From: Hyphomicrobiales bacterium
GTDB taxonomy: Bacteria; Pseudomonadota; Alphaproteobacteria; Rhizobiales; Rhizobiaceae
NCBI GenBank assembly: GCA_900467685.1
Contig: UBQX01000018.1
Location: 1 to 64,000, forward strand
DNA: 64,000 nt
Reading direction: 5' to 3'
Part shown: piece by piece, positions 46,019-54,606 of the stretch
Layout of the letters: the number at the start of each line of letters is the position of its first letter
Numbering within the stretch: the first letter of the stretch is position 1
The notes under the pieces: model-generated
The model's input: the letters and a program-made list of their open reading frames with translations, nothing else
Databases searched by the model: none
What the model was told of the DNA's origin: nothing
Position numbers and translations under genes: made by a program

Positions 46019-47338
46019 ATGACTTTGAGAAAACTGTTTCTCGCCACCATCTCCGCAGCGACGGTGATGATGGCATCGCCGAGCTTTGCGGCGACCGAGC
46101 TGCAGGTGCAGCGCTTCTTTGGCGCCTGCGACGCCGATTTCGGCAAGAACACCGATGTCAGCAAGGCTGTCGGCGAATGCGGCATCATCACCTCGCTGAT
46201 CAACAAGTTCGCTGCCGACAATCCGGACATCAAGGTCAATGTCACGACGGTCGAATGGCCGGGCTATGACCAGCTGACCGCGCAGTTCGCCTCGGGCGAC
46301 GCGCCGGATATCGTCACGATCCATGAATCCGCCCTCTCCGACTATCAGTCGAAGGGCCTGCTGCTGCCGCTCGACGACCTCTTGAAGACGGTTGGCGTCA
46401 CGCCGGACCAGTTCACCGGCGCTGCCAAGGAAGGCGCGACCAAGGACGGCAAGATCTATGGCCTGCCGATCGACAACTGGACCATGCTCTACCACATCAA
46501 CATGGACCTCTTCAAACAGGCCGGCCTCGTCAATGCCGACGGCACGCCGATGCTGCCGAAGTCGCCCGAGGAAGTGCTGGCCCAGGCCGAGCAGTTCAAG
46601 CAGAAGACGGGCAAGCCCTATTTCGTGCAGAACCTCGCCAATGAAACCGCGCTCTTCACGCGCAATCTCTACACCTATCTCTTCCAGCAGAATTCCGACT
46701 TCTTCGCCGATCCGAAGAAGGTGAAGTTCAACACGCCGGAAGCCAAGAAGGTCGTCGAGATGTACAAGGCCATCTACGACAAGGACTACACGACCAAGAA
46801 CCTTGACTATGCGGGTGCCATCAACGCGTTCCTCGCCGGCGAAGGCGGCGTTCAGCTGAACGGCACCTGGGTCGTCGGCGACTATAACGCCCAGTCCGAA
46901 AAGCCGGGCACCGCGCTCAACAAGGGCGGCTATGCCGTCTACCCGTATCCGCAGCTCTTCTCCGGTGCCAAGGCTCAGTATGCCGACGGCCACACCTGGG
47001 CAGTTTCCAAGAAGGACCGTTCGCCTGAGCAGACGGCGGCCATCGGCAAGTTCCTGAAGTTCTTCGCCGACAACGACTTCGAATGGTCGCGTACCGGTCA
47101 CCTGCCGGCTTACAAGGCCGTCATCGACTCCGCCAAGTTCAAGGCTCTGCCGCATCGCGACACGATCTCCGCAGTCGCTACACTCGGCAAGCCGCTGCCG
47201 TCCCAGGTTCAGCGCCAGTTCGCCATCCAGGACATCGTCGGCGAAGAAATGAGCGCCGCGATCTCCGGCCAGAAGCCGGTCGACAAGGCCCTTGCAGACA
47301 TGGAAAGCCGCGTCAACGAGCTGCTCGCCAACCTCTGA
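46019..47338 (+). CDS. sugar ABC importer substrate-binding protein, CUT1 family
   Basis: A 439-aa periplasmic protein: signal peptide residues 1-24 (ending PSFA), then ATELQVQRFFGACDADFG and an extracellular binding protein family 1 fold (SGDAPDIVTIHESALSDY; GLPIDNWTMLYHINMDLF). ATG at 46019 follows AGGAGGAAATGAC. Unlike the other importers in this window, the binding protein is last in its operon and is bracketed by hairpins. Arabinose-containing oligosaccharides are the inferred ligands because of the GH51 enzyme at the head of the operon. Confidence 0.88.
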   Translation: MTLRKLFLATISAATVMMASPSFAATELQVQRFFGACDADFGKNTDVSKAVGECGIITSLINKFAADNPDIKVNVTTVEWPGYDQLTAQFASGDAPDIVTIHESALSDYQSKGLLLPLDDLLKTVGVTPDQFTGAAKEGATKDGKIYGLPIDNWTMLYHINMDLFKQAGLVNADGTPMLPKSPEEVLAQAEQFKQKTGKPYFVQNLANETALFTRNLYTYLFQQNSDFFADPKKVKFNTPEAKKVVEMYKAIYDKDYTTKNLDYAGAINAFLAGEGGVQLNGTWVVGDYNAQSEKPGTALNKGGYAVYPYPQLFSGAKAQYADGHTWAVSKKDRSPEQTAAIGKFLKFFADNDFEWSRTGHLPAYKAVIDSAKFKALPHRDTISAVATLGKPLPSQVQRQFAIQDIVGEEMSAAISGQKPVDKALADMESRVNELLANL

Positions 47339-47657
47339 TCTGGATCGTGCGTATCGGGCGAAAGCGCCCGGTACGCTCACCCATTCCATGATCGCAAATC
47401 CGCACGGAAGCCGGTTTCACCTTTCCCTGGAATTGCCCCAACTTTTGCGGCCCCGCCGCAACCGCGTCACGTTATCCCTCCCGGAGGCGTGGCGCGGATT
47501 TTTTTGTGCGCCCGGTCCGCAAATACGTGTCTTTTTGCTCCTCTTTCGCCGCCTGCACACCAGCTTGAATTTTTTGATCAAATATCCTACGACTAATTTG
47601 ATCAAATTATTTGGGCTGTGTTCTGCTGACGGCGGCCCACGAAAAAGAGGGCGAGCC
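47339..47657 (+). promoter_or_regulatory. 319-bp gap: end-of-operon hairpin and paired TTTGATCAAA sites
   Basis: At 47350-47375 CGTATCGGGCG pairs with CGCCCGGTACG (11 bp, loop AAAG), closing the arabinose operon; no T-tract. The middle of the gap shows nothing recognisable. At 47573-47582 and 47597-47606 are two identical TTTGATCAAA sites, centres 24 bp apart, the second extended to the perfect 14-bp palindrome AATTTGATCAAATT (47595-47608). They lie 50-85 bp before the aminotransferase start, as expected for a dimeric repressor operator; the regulator is not in sight. Confidence 0.5.
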
Positions 47658-49040
47658 ATGAACATTCTCAACGATACCCGCGAGCTGCAGGCCATCGACG
47701 CCGCACATCATCTGCATCCGTTCACCAACACGCGCGACCTGAACGCGCGCGGCGTGCGCATCATCACGTCGGCGAGCGGGATCTATGTAAACGACGCAGA
47801 CGGCAACAAGATCCTCGACGGCATGAGCGGGCTGTGGTGCATGAATGTCGGCCATGGTCGCAGGGAAGTCATCGATGCCGTCGCCCGGCAGATGGAAGAG
47901 CTGAGCTATTACAATACCTTCTTCAACACCGCTCATCCGCCGGTGATCGAGCTGTCGCGCCTGCTGTCGGAAGTCACGCCGCCGCAGTTCAACCATTTCC
48001 ACTTCACCGGCTCCGGCTCGGAATCAAACGACACCATCTTCCGCCTCGTGCGCTATTACTGGGAGCTTGAGGGCAAGCCCGAGAAGTCGATCTTCATTTC
48101 TCGCCGCGGTGCCTATCACGGCTCGACGGTCGCGGCCGCATCGCTCGGCGGCTTCAGCTCCATGCACAAGCAGGGCGGTCTGCCGATCGACGGCATCTAC
48201 CATGCGCCCTCGCCGGACTGGTGGAGCTTTGGCGGCGATCTCAGCCCGGAAGCCTTCGGCCGTAAGGTCGCCGAGCAGACGCTGGCGCTGATAGACGGCA
48301 TTGGCGCCAGCCGGATCGGCGCGATGATCGCCGAGCCGATCATGGGCGCCGGCGGCGTGATCATTCCGCCGAAGACCTACTGGCCGATCCTCGCCAAGGG
48401 CCTGAAGGAGCGCGATATCCTGCTGATCTCGGACGAGGTCATCTGCGGCTTCGGCCGCACGGGCCAATGGTTCGGCTGCGAGTTCATGGGCACGGAGCCG
48501 GACTTGATGACCATGGCCAAGGGCATCACCTCGGGCTATGTCCCGATGGGTGCGGTGGCCGTTTCGGATCGCGTCGCCAATGTGCTCAAGGAAAAGGGCG
48601 ATGAGTTCGCCCACGGATACACCTATTCCGGCCACCCCGCCGCCTGCGCCGCCTCGATCGCCACGATCGGCATCATGCGCTCCGATAAGCTGGTCGAACA
48701 TGTGCGCGAGGACGTTGGTCCCTATCTCAAGCAAAAGTGGCTGCAGCTCGCCGACCACCCGATGGTGGGCGAAGCGGTCATGGAAGGCCTCATCGGCGCC
48801 TTCCAGTTCTCCTCCGACAAGAGTGCCCGAGCAGCTTTCCCCGAAGCGGCGAAGATCGGCTTCACGGCACGCGAGCATTCCTTCCAGAACGGGCTTATCA
48901 TGCGCGCCGTCGGCGATCGCATGGTCATCGCCCCGCCGCTGACGTTGACACGCGCTGAGGCAGACGAACTTGTCGAAAAGGCTGCCAAGGTGATCGATCT
49001 CACCTATGCCTATGCCAAGAAACAGGGCCTTATGGCCTGA
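47658..49040 (+). CDS. class III omega-aminotransferase (putrescine/GABA/omega-amino acid:pyruvate type)
   Basis: A 460-aa PLP enzyme. The PLP-binding Lys is at residue 288 in MAKGITSGYVPMGA; the phosphate-cup GSGSESNDTIF and the SDEVICGFGRTG stretch (with the PLP-contacting Asp) are present. It transfers an omega-amino group to pyruvate or a keto acid. The adjoining glutamine-synthetase-like gene suggests polyamine or GABA metabolism (inference). Upstream in-frame codons cross the palindromic operator and were rejected; the ATG at 47658 follows AGAGGGCGAG. Confidence 0.9.
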   Translation: MNILNDTRELQAIDAAHHLHPFTNTRDLNARGVRIITSASGIYVNDADGNKILDGMSGLWCMNVGHGRREVIDAVARQMEELSYYNTFFNTAHPPVIELSRLLSEVTPPQFNHFHFTGSGSESNDTIFRLVRYYWELEGKPEKSIFISRRGAYHGSTVAAASLGGFSSMHKQGGLPIDGIYHAPSPDWWSFGGDLSPEAFGRKVAEQTLALIDGIGASRIGAMIAEPIMGAGGVIIPPKTYWPILAKGLKERDILLISDEVICGFGRTGQWFGCEFMGTEPDLMTMAKGITSGYVPMGAVAVSDRVANVLKEKGDEFAHGYTYSGHPAACAASIATIGIMRSDKLVEHVREDVGPYLKQKWLQLADHPMVGEAVMEGLIGAFQFSSDKSARAAFPEAAKIGFTAREHSFQNGLIMRAVGDRMVIAPPLTLTRAEADELVEKAAKVIDLTYAYAKKQGLMA

Positions 49041-49081
49041 AGCGTTTCGTATAACTTGGCCGCAACCGGATAGACAAAGAC

Positions 49082-50461
49082 ATGACGACAGCATCGCCCA
49101 GCGGTTCGCAATGGCAGGAAGCGGAAGAGTTCCTCGCCCGGTATCCGGATGTGGAGGGCGTCGATATCGTGATGACCGACTTCCACGGCATCGGCCGCGG
49201 CAAGATCATCCGCCGCCATGAACTGGCCTCGCTCTACAAGTCGGGTCGCGGCATGCCGGCCTCGCTCTTCGGTCAGGACGTGGCGGGCGACGATGTCGAA
49301 AGCTCCGGTCTGGTGCTGACCGATGGTGGCGGCGACAAGCTCTGCTGGCCGCTTCCCGGAACGCTCGGCATGATGCCGCATACCGGACGCGGGCAGGTGC
49401 TCGTCAGCATGTACAACGCGGACGGCAGCCCCTTCGATGCCGAGCCGCGCCACGCGCTGGTGCGCCAGGTCGAGCGGGCGACGAAGGCCGGCTTTTCGCC
49501 CATGGGGGCCTTCGAGCTCGAATTCTACCTCATCGACCGGGAGCGCGACGGCAAGGGTCGCTACCAGCCGGCGCGCTATGCGCTCAACGGCCGCAGCTGC
49601 CTGCACCGCAGCACCATGTCCGTGGACGAGCTCGACGAGATGACACCGCTCTTCGATGTAATCTATGCGGGCGCGAAACATCTGGGCCTGCCGCTTGAAT
49701 CGCTGATCTCGGAATATGCCGCCGGACAGTTCGAGCTGACGATCCGCTATCGCGACCTCCTGCGCGCGGCCGACGATGTCATCATCGCCAAGCGGCTCAT
49801 TCGCTCCGCCGCCCGCCGCTTCGGCATGGAAGCCTGCTTCATGGCCAAGCCCTTCGGCCAGCAGGCGGGTTCCGGCATGCATCTTCATCTGTCGCTCGCA
49901 AACGACACCGGCGACAATCTGTTCGGCGACCAGCCGAACGGGTCGCTGAGCCCATTGATGCTGCAAGCGATCGGCGGCATTCGGCAGACGGTCGGCGATA
50001 CGATGCTGGTTCTGGCCCCCTATCTCAATTCCTGGCGCCGCTTCGCCTCGGTCTCCTATTCGCCGGCGTCCGATGACTGGGGTGTCGAAAACCGTATGGT
50101 GGCGCTACGCGTTCCCGGCACGCCGGGCAAAAGCCGCCACTTCGAACATCGCGTCGCCGGTGTCGACGCCAACCCCTATCTGGTCGCCGCCGTCACCCTC
50201 GCCGGTGCGCTGCAGGGCATCGAGACGAAGGCCGATCCCGGCCCTGCCGTCGAACCGGGCGACGACAATCGCAAGCAGGCCAACAGCCTCCCGAACAGCT
50301 GGCAGAATGCCATCCACCGCGCCGGACAGTCTGCCTTCCTGCGCGATGCGCTTGGCCAGACGCTTCATCATGGCTTCGTCGCCGTGAAACAGGCCGAGTA
50401 TGAAAGGCTGGCGCTGGAGGTGACGGAAGCGGAATGGGACCTCTACGGTTTCGTGGTCTGA
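49082..50461 (+). CDS. glutamine-synthetase-family ligase (gamma-glutamylpolyamine synthetase-like)
   Basis: A 459-aa member of the GS catalytic family: FELEFYLID metal-binding strand, AAGQFELTIRY, GSGMHLHLSL (ATP/metal loop) and ENRMVALRVPG near the C-terminus. The N-terminal half resembles PuuA-type enzymes rather than GlnA. These ligate glutamate to an amine such as putrescine. It lies 41 bp after the aminotransferase, probably in one operon; the specific amine is not determinable. Confidence 0.85.
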   Translation: MTTASPSGSQWQEAEEFLARYPDVEGVDIVMTDFHGIGRGKIIRRHELASLYKSGRGMPASLFGQDVAGDDVESSGLVLTDGGGDKLCWPLPGTLGMMPHTGRGQVLVSMYNADGSPFDAEPRHALVRQVERATKAGFSPMGAFELEFYLIDRERDGKGRYQPARYALNGRSCLHRSTMSVDELDEMTPLFDVIYAGAKHLGLPLESLISEYAAGQFELTIRYRDLLRAADDVIIAKRLIRSAARRFGMEACFMAKPFGQQAGSGMHLHLSLANDTGDNLFGDQPNGSLSPLMLQAIGGIRQTVGDTMLVLAPYLNSWRRFASVSYSPASDDWGVENRMVALRVPGTPGKSRHFEHRVAGVDANPYLVAAVTLAGALQGIETKADPGPAVEPGDDNRKQANSLPNSWQNAIHRAGQSAFLRDALGQTLHHGFVAVKQAEYERLALEVTEAEWDLYGFVV

Positions 50462-50586
50462 TCCGCGTTCCTTTCAAGCGTACCCAAGCGCACATTTCGA
50501 CTGGCGCCGGGACCGATGGCTTGGGCGGCCCAAGTGATCCGTGCCTTGCGCAGCGCCGTAGTCCTTCTGAAATGGAGGATCAAACG

Positions 50587-51120
50587 ATGTCAGCTTTCAG
50601 CCGCATGCCCCTCGCCGCCCTTTTCCTGACCGCCGGCCTCGGGCTTGCATCCGCCCCAGCGCTGGCCGAACCAATGGTCGCCAAGGTCGGCCGCGACCAT
50701 TACACCGGCACCTGGCTCGAAATCGCGCGTACCCCGATGCGCATCACCGATGGCTGCGTCGCCGGTTACACCACCTATAAGCCGTCGGCGGCAAGCGACA
50801 TCTTCCGCATCGAAGATGGCTGCCGCACGGGCTCTCCGAAGGGCGAACTGCGCACCATTGACGGCATCGGCAAGCTTGAGGACGCGGGCACCACGAATGC
50901 CAGGCTGACAGTGCGCTATCTCGGCGGCTTCGTGACGTTCAAATACTGGGTGCTCTACAAGTCGCCGGACAAGAGCTGGTTCATCAGTGCCGACCCGGAG
51001 ATGAAGAACCTCTGGATCTATGCCCGCAAGGCCCCGTCCAAGAAGGAACTGTCGGTGATGGTCGCCAAGGCAAAATCGCTTGGCTACGACACGAGCAAGC
51101 TGGAATATCCCGAGCCGTGA
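50587..51120 (+). CDS. secreted lipocalin-family protein (Blc-like)
   Basis: A 177-aa exported protein: signal peptide residues 1-27 (ending PALA), no lipobox cysteine. The first lipocalin motif is GTWLEIARTPMRITDGC, followed by a beta-rich chain with FKYWVLYKSPDKSWFISADP and the C-terminal helix (KKELSVMVAKAKSLGYD). Two cysteines, in DGCVAGY and DGCRTG, could form a disulfide. It probably binds small hydrophobic ligands in the periplasm. ATG at 50587 follows ATGGAGGATC. Confidence 0.8.
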   Translation: MSAFSRMPLAALFLTAGLGLASAPALAEPMVAKVGRDHYTGTWLEIARTPMRITDGCVAGYTTYKPSAASDIFRIEDGCRTGSPKGELRTIDGIGKLEDAGTTNARLTVRYLGGFVTFKYWVLYKSPDKSWFISADPEMKNLWIYARKAPSKKELSVMVAKAKSLGYDTSKLEYPEP

Positions 51121-51131
51121 GGCTGGCGGCC

Positions 51132-51842
51132 TCACCACTCAATGACGGATCCGTCGTAGGCGAAGAAGCCGCCGGTCCTTTCCGGCGGCAGAGCGTCGAG
51201 CACGGCAAGAAGATTGGCCGCGGACTCCGAGGCAGGAACTGCCGGATGGTTGCCGCGATACCCGACAGACAGGCCGGTATCGACCGTTCCCGGATGGAGC
51301 GCTGCCACGACCGCGAGCGGTCGCGTGCGCGCAATCTCGATGGCTGCTGTGCGCACGATCTGGTTTTGTGCGGCCTTCGCGGCACGATAGGAAATCCAGC
51401 CGCCCAGGTGGTTGTCGCCAATCGACCCCACGCGGGCCGAAAGCGAGCCGAAAATGCCACGACGGTCGCGCGGCAGCATGGGCGCGAAATACTTCAGCAG
51501 GAGGGCGGGACCGACAGCATTCAACTCGAATTGCCGCAGCATCGCCTCCGCATCGATGGCCTTCAGGGCCTTTTCAGGGCCGATGCCCTCGATGGTCAGC
51601 GCCCCAGTTGCGTTGAAGATCAGATCGAGCCCGCCGACTTGCGACCCGATGCGTTGAGCGGCGTCAGCAATCGAGGTTTCATCCAGCAGGTCGAAGCCGG
51701 GATTGTCCCGTCGCGACAGGCGATGTACGCCGCCGCAGCGGGGATCGGCCTCCAGCGCCTGCGCAATAGCACTGCCGATGCCACCGGATGCGCCGATGAC
51801 CAGCGCGTTGTAACCGTCGTTGAGAGAGTTCATCTGAGCCAT
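51132..51842 (-). CDS. SDR-family oxidoreductase (C-factor-like)
   Basis: A 236-aa short-chain dehydrogenase: ALVIGASGGIGSAIA N-terminal nucleotide loop, FNATGA in place of the NNAG motif, catalytic SARVGS then YRAAKAAQN (Tyr and Lys), and HPGTVDTGLS. This resembles the C-factor/csgA-like subgroup. It converges on the lipocalin and is divergent from the DUF2254 gene over 109 bp. The substrate is unknown. Confidence 0.85.
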   Translation of the reverse strand: MAQMNSLNDGYNALVIGASGGIGSAIAQALEADPRCGGVHRLSRRDNPGFDLLDETSIADAAQRIGSQVGGLDLIFNATGALTIEGIGPEKALKAIDAEAMLRQFELNAVGPALLLKYFAPMLPRDRRGIFGSLSARVGSIGDNHLGGWISYRAAKAAQNQIVRTAAIEIARTRPLAVVAALHPGTVDTGLSVGYRGNHPAVPASESAANLLAVLDALPPERTGGFFAYDGSVIEW

Positions 51843-51951
51843 GCCCGGTCTACGGTCGAACTCCGCTGCCGGATTTCAGCACGGGCCTTGGGAAGGCCTT
51901 GCTTTCGGAGCCGATTGCCAAAGATAATGCTGCGATGACGGACAGCGAGGC

Positions 51952-53229
51952 ATGATGAATTTCAGACTGTGGAACCTGTACAAGGCCTGGCGGCAAAAGA
52001 TCTGGCTGCGGGTTGTCGCCATCTCCTGGCTTTCGGTCCTGTCCGTCGTCCTGGCGCAGTTGCTTGCACCCTATGTGCCGGAGCTTGTTGCGTTCAAGGC
52101 TGGCTCAGAAGCCGTGTCGCAAATTCTTGAGATTCTGGCTTCGTCCATGCTTGCGGTCACAACCTTCTCGCTTTCGATCGCCGTGACGGGCTTCGGCACG
52201 GCGGCGGCCACGGCAACACCGCGGGCGACAGCGTTGCTGCAGGAAGACACGACGACCCAGAACGTGCTTGCTACCTTCATCGGCGCCTTTCTCTTCAGCC
52301 TGTTGGGGCTGATTGCGCTCAACGCCCAACTCTACAGCCCGTCCGGCAAGGTCGTGCTCTATCTCTTCACCATCGCCGTCGTTCTGCTTGTCGTCATCGC
52401 GCTCATTCGCTGGATCGGCCACCTGATGAGTTTCGGGCGCATGGACGATACGCTCGACCGTGTGGAGACGGCCGCAAGGGATGCGCTCGCGGCCCGAATG
52501 GCCAATCCCTATCTGGGAGGACGAGCACTCACGGGGACGCTCCCTGCGGACTGTATTGAAATACCCTCGCTGGCCACAGGCTATATCGAGCATGTGGACA
52601 TGGCGGCCCTTCAAGCCATCGCCGAAGCGCTGGAGGGCGAAATCTATGTCGTGAATATACCCGGATCTTTCGTGGTGGAGCGTGGGCCTATTGTATATCT
52701 GCGGGCCAAGGGCCTTTCCGACGAAGATACGCTTCGTCTGCAGCAGGCTTTTGCAATCGGCCCGCAACGCTCCTTCGACGACGATCCACGCTTCGGGCTC
52801 ATCGTCCTGTCGGAAATCGCTTCACGCGCGCTATCGCCGGCCGTCAACGATCCCGGAACCGCGATCAGCGTCCTGGGTCGACTCGTGCGCATTCTGGTGG
52901 AATGGAACACCCGCGCCAGCGTGGAGCCCGACTATCCTCTGGTCCACATCAGCCCGATCAAACCTCAGGAAGCGATCGAGGATGCCTTCAGGCCGATCGC
53001 GCGGGACGGGGCCGCCATGATCGAGGTTCAGGTCAGACTTCAGAAGGCGCTGGCGGCGCTGCGACAGTCGGTCCCCGAAGCGTTCAAAGCCCCTTGCACG
53101 AACGTGGCGGCCTACGCCCTTTCCCTCGCGACCGGAGCCAGTTTGCCCGAGACGGAGATCGCACTTCTTCGCGATCTGTCGCAAGCCAATACCTCGCCGC
53201 ACACGGGCGGCGCGGACATGTCCGTGTGA
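51952..53229 (+). CDS. DUF2254-family membrane protein
   Basis: A 425-aa protein with four predicted membrane segments in the first 155 residues (around 18-42, 55-85, 105-128 and 132-155) and a long cytoplasmic C-terminal region containing FGLIVLSEIASRALSPAVND and PGTAISVL. I recognise the DUF2254 family, whose function is not established. The two adjacent ATGs at 51952 and 51955 are both possible. It ends 54 bp before the fluoride riboswitch, and no functional tie to crcB is evident. Confidence 0.8.
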   Translation: MMNFRLWNLYKAWRQKIWLRVVAISWLSVLSVVLAQLLAPYVPELVAFKAGSEAVSQILEILASSMLAVTTFSLSIAVTGFGTAAATATPRATALLQEDTTTQNVLATFIGAFLFSLLGLIALNAQLYSPSGKVVLYLFTIAVVLLVVIALIRWIGHLMSFGRMDDTLDRVETAARDALAARMANPYLGGRALTGTLPADCIEIPSLATGYIEHVDMAALQAIAEALEGEIYVVNIPGSFVVERGPIVYLRAKGLSDEDTLRLQQAFAIGPQRSFDDDPRFGLIVLSEIASRALSPAVNDPGTAISVLGRLVRILVEWNTRASVEPDYPLVHISPIKPQEAIEDAFRPIARDGAAMIEVQVRLQKALAALRQSVPEAFKAPCTNVAAYALSLATGASLPETEIALLRDLSQANTSPHTGGADMSV

Positions 53230-53282
53230 TCGATCGACGGCGGTGGATTGTAACGGCGCGGTGGGCGGCCTACATAACCAGT

Positions 53283-53347
53283 TGGATGGGAATGGAGCTT
53301 CCCGATAACCGCCGGTCTTCGAAAGAGCTGGCTGATAGCTCCTGCCG
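53283..53347 (+). ncRNA. fluoride riboswitch (crcB motif)
   Basis: The aptamer starts with GGGAATGGAGCTTCCC (53288-53303), a stem-loop whose loop GGAGCT can pair with AGCTCC at 53337-53342 to form the pseudoknot. The invariant GATAACC follows, then a long hairpin from GCCGGTCTT to AAGAGCTGGC, and the conserved CTGATAGCTCCTGCC end. All the signature elements of the crcB RNA are in order. It is 100 bp upstream of a crcB gene, as in known fluoride-responsive leaders. Confidence 0.92.
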
Positions 53348-53410
53348 AAGGCGGAATGGTCGAAAGCCGTCCGCGATGGCGGGAGCGTGGCTTGACCTTC
53401 CCACCCTCGT

Positions 53411-53443
53411 GAGGCTTTCGTTGCAAGAACGAAAGGACTCCTC
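53411..53443 (+). promoter_or_regulatory. Shine-Dalgarno-sequestering hairpin of the crcB leader
   Basis: CTTTCGTT (53415-53422) pairs perfectly with AACGAAAG (53428-53435), loop GCAAG; an outer GAGG (53411-53414) can pair with CCTC (53440-53443). The 3' arm contains AAAGGA, the only ribosome-binding site of crcB (9 bases before the ATG). This suggests the riboswitch acts on translation by freeing the site when fluoride is bound. Confidence 0.6.
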
Positions 53444-53446
53444 TCC

Positions 53447-53833
53447 ATGAACTATCTGCTCGTCTTCATCGGCGCCGGCATCGGCGGCGTGCTCCGGCAA
53501 GGGGTGAATGTCGCGACCATGAAATGGTTCGGGCTCAATTTCCCCTGGGGAACGCTGACGGTCAACATCCTGGGAAGCCTCATCATGGGGCTGATTGCCG
53601 AATACTGGGCCGTGAAATCCGGACTGCCACAGTCGGCACGCCTGTTCCTGACCACCGGCGTTCTGGGCGGATTCACGACCTTTTCCACCTTCTCGCTCGA
53701 CACTGCGACCATCTTCGAGCGCGGTGAGACCTGGCTTGCCACGGGCTACGCCATCGCTTCCGTCGTCCTGTCGGTGGGCGCGCTGTTCCTGGGGCTCGCA
53801 ATCGTCCGCAACTTTGTCGGCGCGCAGGGCTGA
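53447..53833 (+). CDS. crcB: fluoride channel CrcB/Fluc
   Basis: A 128-aa inner-membrane protein with four helices. GAGIGGVLRQGVNV (helix 1), the channel segment TVNILGSLIMGLI and the family signature TTGVLGGFTTFSTFSLDT are present. The dimer exports fluoride passively. Expression is under the upstream fluoride riboswitch. Its stop codon abuts the stop of the convergent pxpA gene (TGATCA), leaving no room for a terminator between them. Confidence 0.95.
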   Translation: MNYLLVFIGAGIGGVLRQGVNVATMKWFGLNFPWGTLTVNILGSLIMGLIAEYWAVKSGLPQSARLFLTTGVLGGFTTFSTFSLDTATIFERGETWLATGYAIASVVLSVGALFLGLAIVRNFVGAQG

Positions 53834-54595
53834 TCAGGCATCGAGAAAGGGCCTGAGCGAAACACCGCGTGCGGTGAGCACATCGCGGATATGGGCTGCC
53901 ATGGCGATCGCGCTCGGCCCGTCGCCATGGACACAGATCGAATGCGCATCCAGCTTGATCGGTGCGCCATCAACCACCGGCATCAGCCCGGTTTGGAGAT
54001 AGGACACCAGCCGCTCAGCCGCCTCCTGCGGGTCGTGGATCATCGCATCGGGCCGCGAGCGTGGTACCAGCCTTCCCGTCGAGAGATAGCCCCGATCGGC
54101 AAAGATTTCGCTGTAAACCGGAACGCCCGCCTCGCGCGCCGCCAGCTCCAATTCCGTACCCGAAATCGCAAGAACCGCCATGTCGGGTCCGAAGGCCTTG
54201 GCCGCGCGGGCTACCGCCATCGCAGCCGCCCGGTCATCGGCGCAGTGGTTGGCGAGCGCCCCATGCGCCTTGATGTAGCGCACTGTCACACCGGCAAGTG
54301 CCGCCGCGCCCATCAGCGCGCCGGTCTGCGTGGCAACCAGCCGTTCGATCTCACCGGGCGTCATCGGGATCAGCCGGCGGCCGAAGCCTTCGCGATCGGC
54401 AAAGCCCGGATGCGCACCGACGACGACATTCCGGTCGCGCGCGATTTCCAAAGTTCGGAACATGGTTTCGGGGTCGCTGGCATGGCCGCCACAGGCGACA
54501 TTGGCGCTGGTGACCACCTGCAGGATCGCCTCGTCGTCGCCCATCTTCCAGGGGCCATAGCTTTCGCCGAGATCGGAGTTGAGGTCGATGCGCAT
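53834..54595 (-). CDS. pxpA: 5-oxoprolinase subunit A, LamB/YcsF family
   Basis: A 253-aa protein starting MRIDLNSDLGESYGPWKMGD, with VTSANVACGGHASDPETM, VGAHPGFADREGFGRR and VRYIKAHGALANH, all diagnostic of the PxpA family. With PxpB and PxpC it hydrolyses 5-oxoproline to glutamate using ATP. It is the last gene of the cluster and 11 bp after the degenerate BCCP gene; its AGGA site is 12 bases before the ATG. Confidence 0.93.
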   Translation of the reverse strand: MRIDLNSDLGESYGPWKMGDDEAILQVVTSANVACGGHASDPETMFRTLEIARDRNVVVGAHPGFADREGFGRRLIPMTPGEIERLVATQTGALMGAAALAGVTVRYIKAHGALANHCADDRAAAMAVARAAKAFGPDMAVLAISGTELELAAREAGVPVYSEIFADRGYLSTGRLVPRSRPDAMIHDPQEAAERLVSYLQTGLMPVVDGAPIKLDAHSICVHGDGPSAIAMAAHIRDVLTARGVSLRPFLDA

Positions 54596-54606
54596 GTCAG
54601 GTGTTC

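Noticed and set aside
45362-47389. A 675-codon minus-strand open frame over the sugar permease and binding-protein genes
   Set aside because: Same mirror-frame effect; no motif, no ribosome-binding site, and it spans two real genes and their intergenic hairpins.
47573-47606. FNR/FixK box reading of the TTTGATCAAA sites
   Set aside because: The FNR/FixK consensus is TTGAT-N4-ATCAA; here the two halves touch with no N4 spacer, so they are better read as a different regulator's palindromes.
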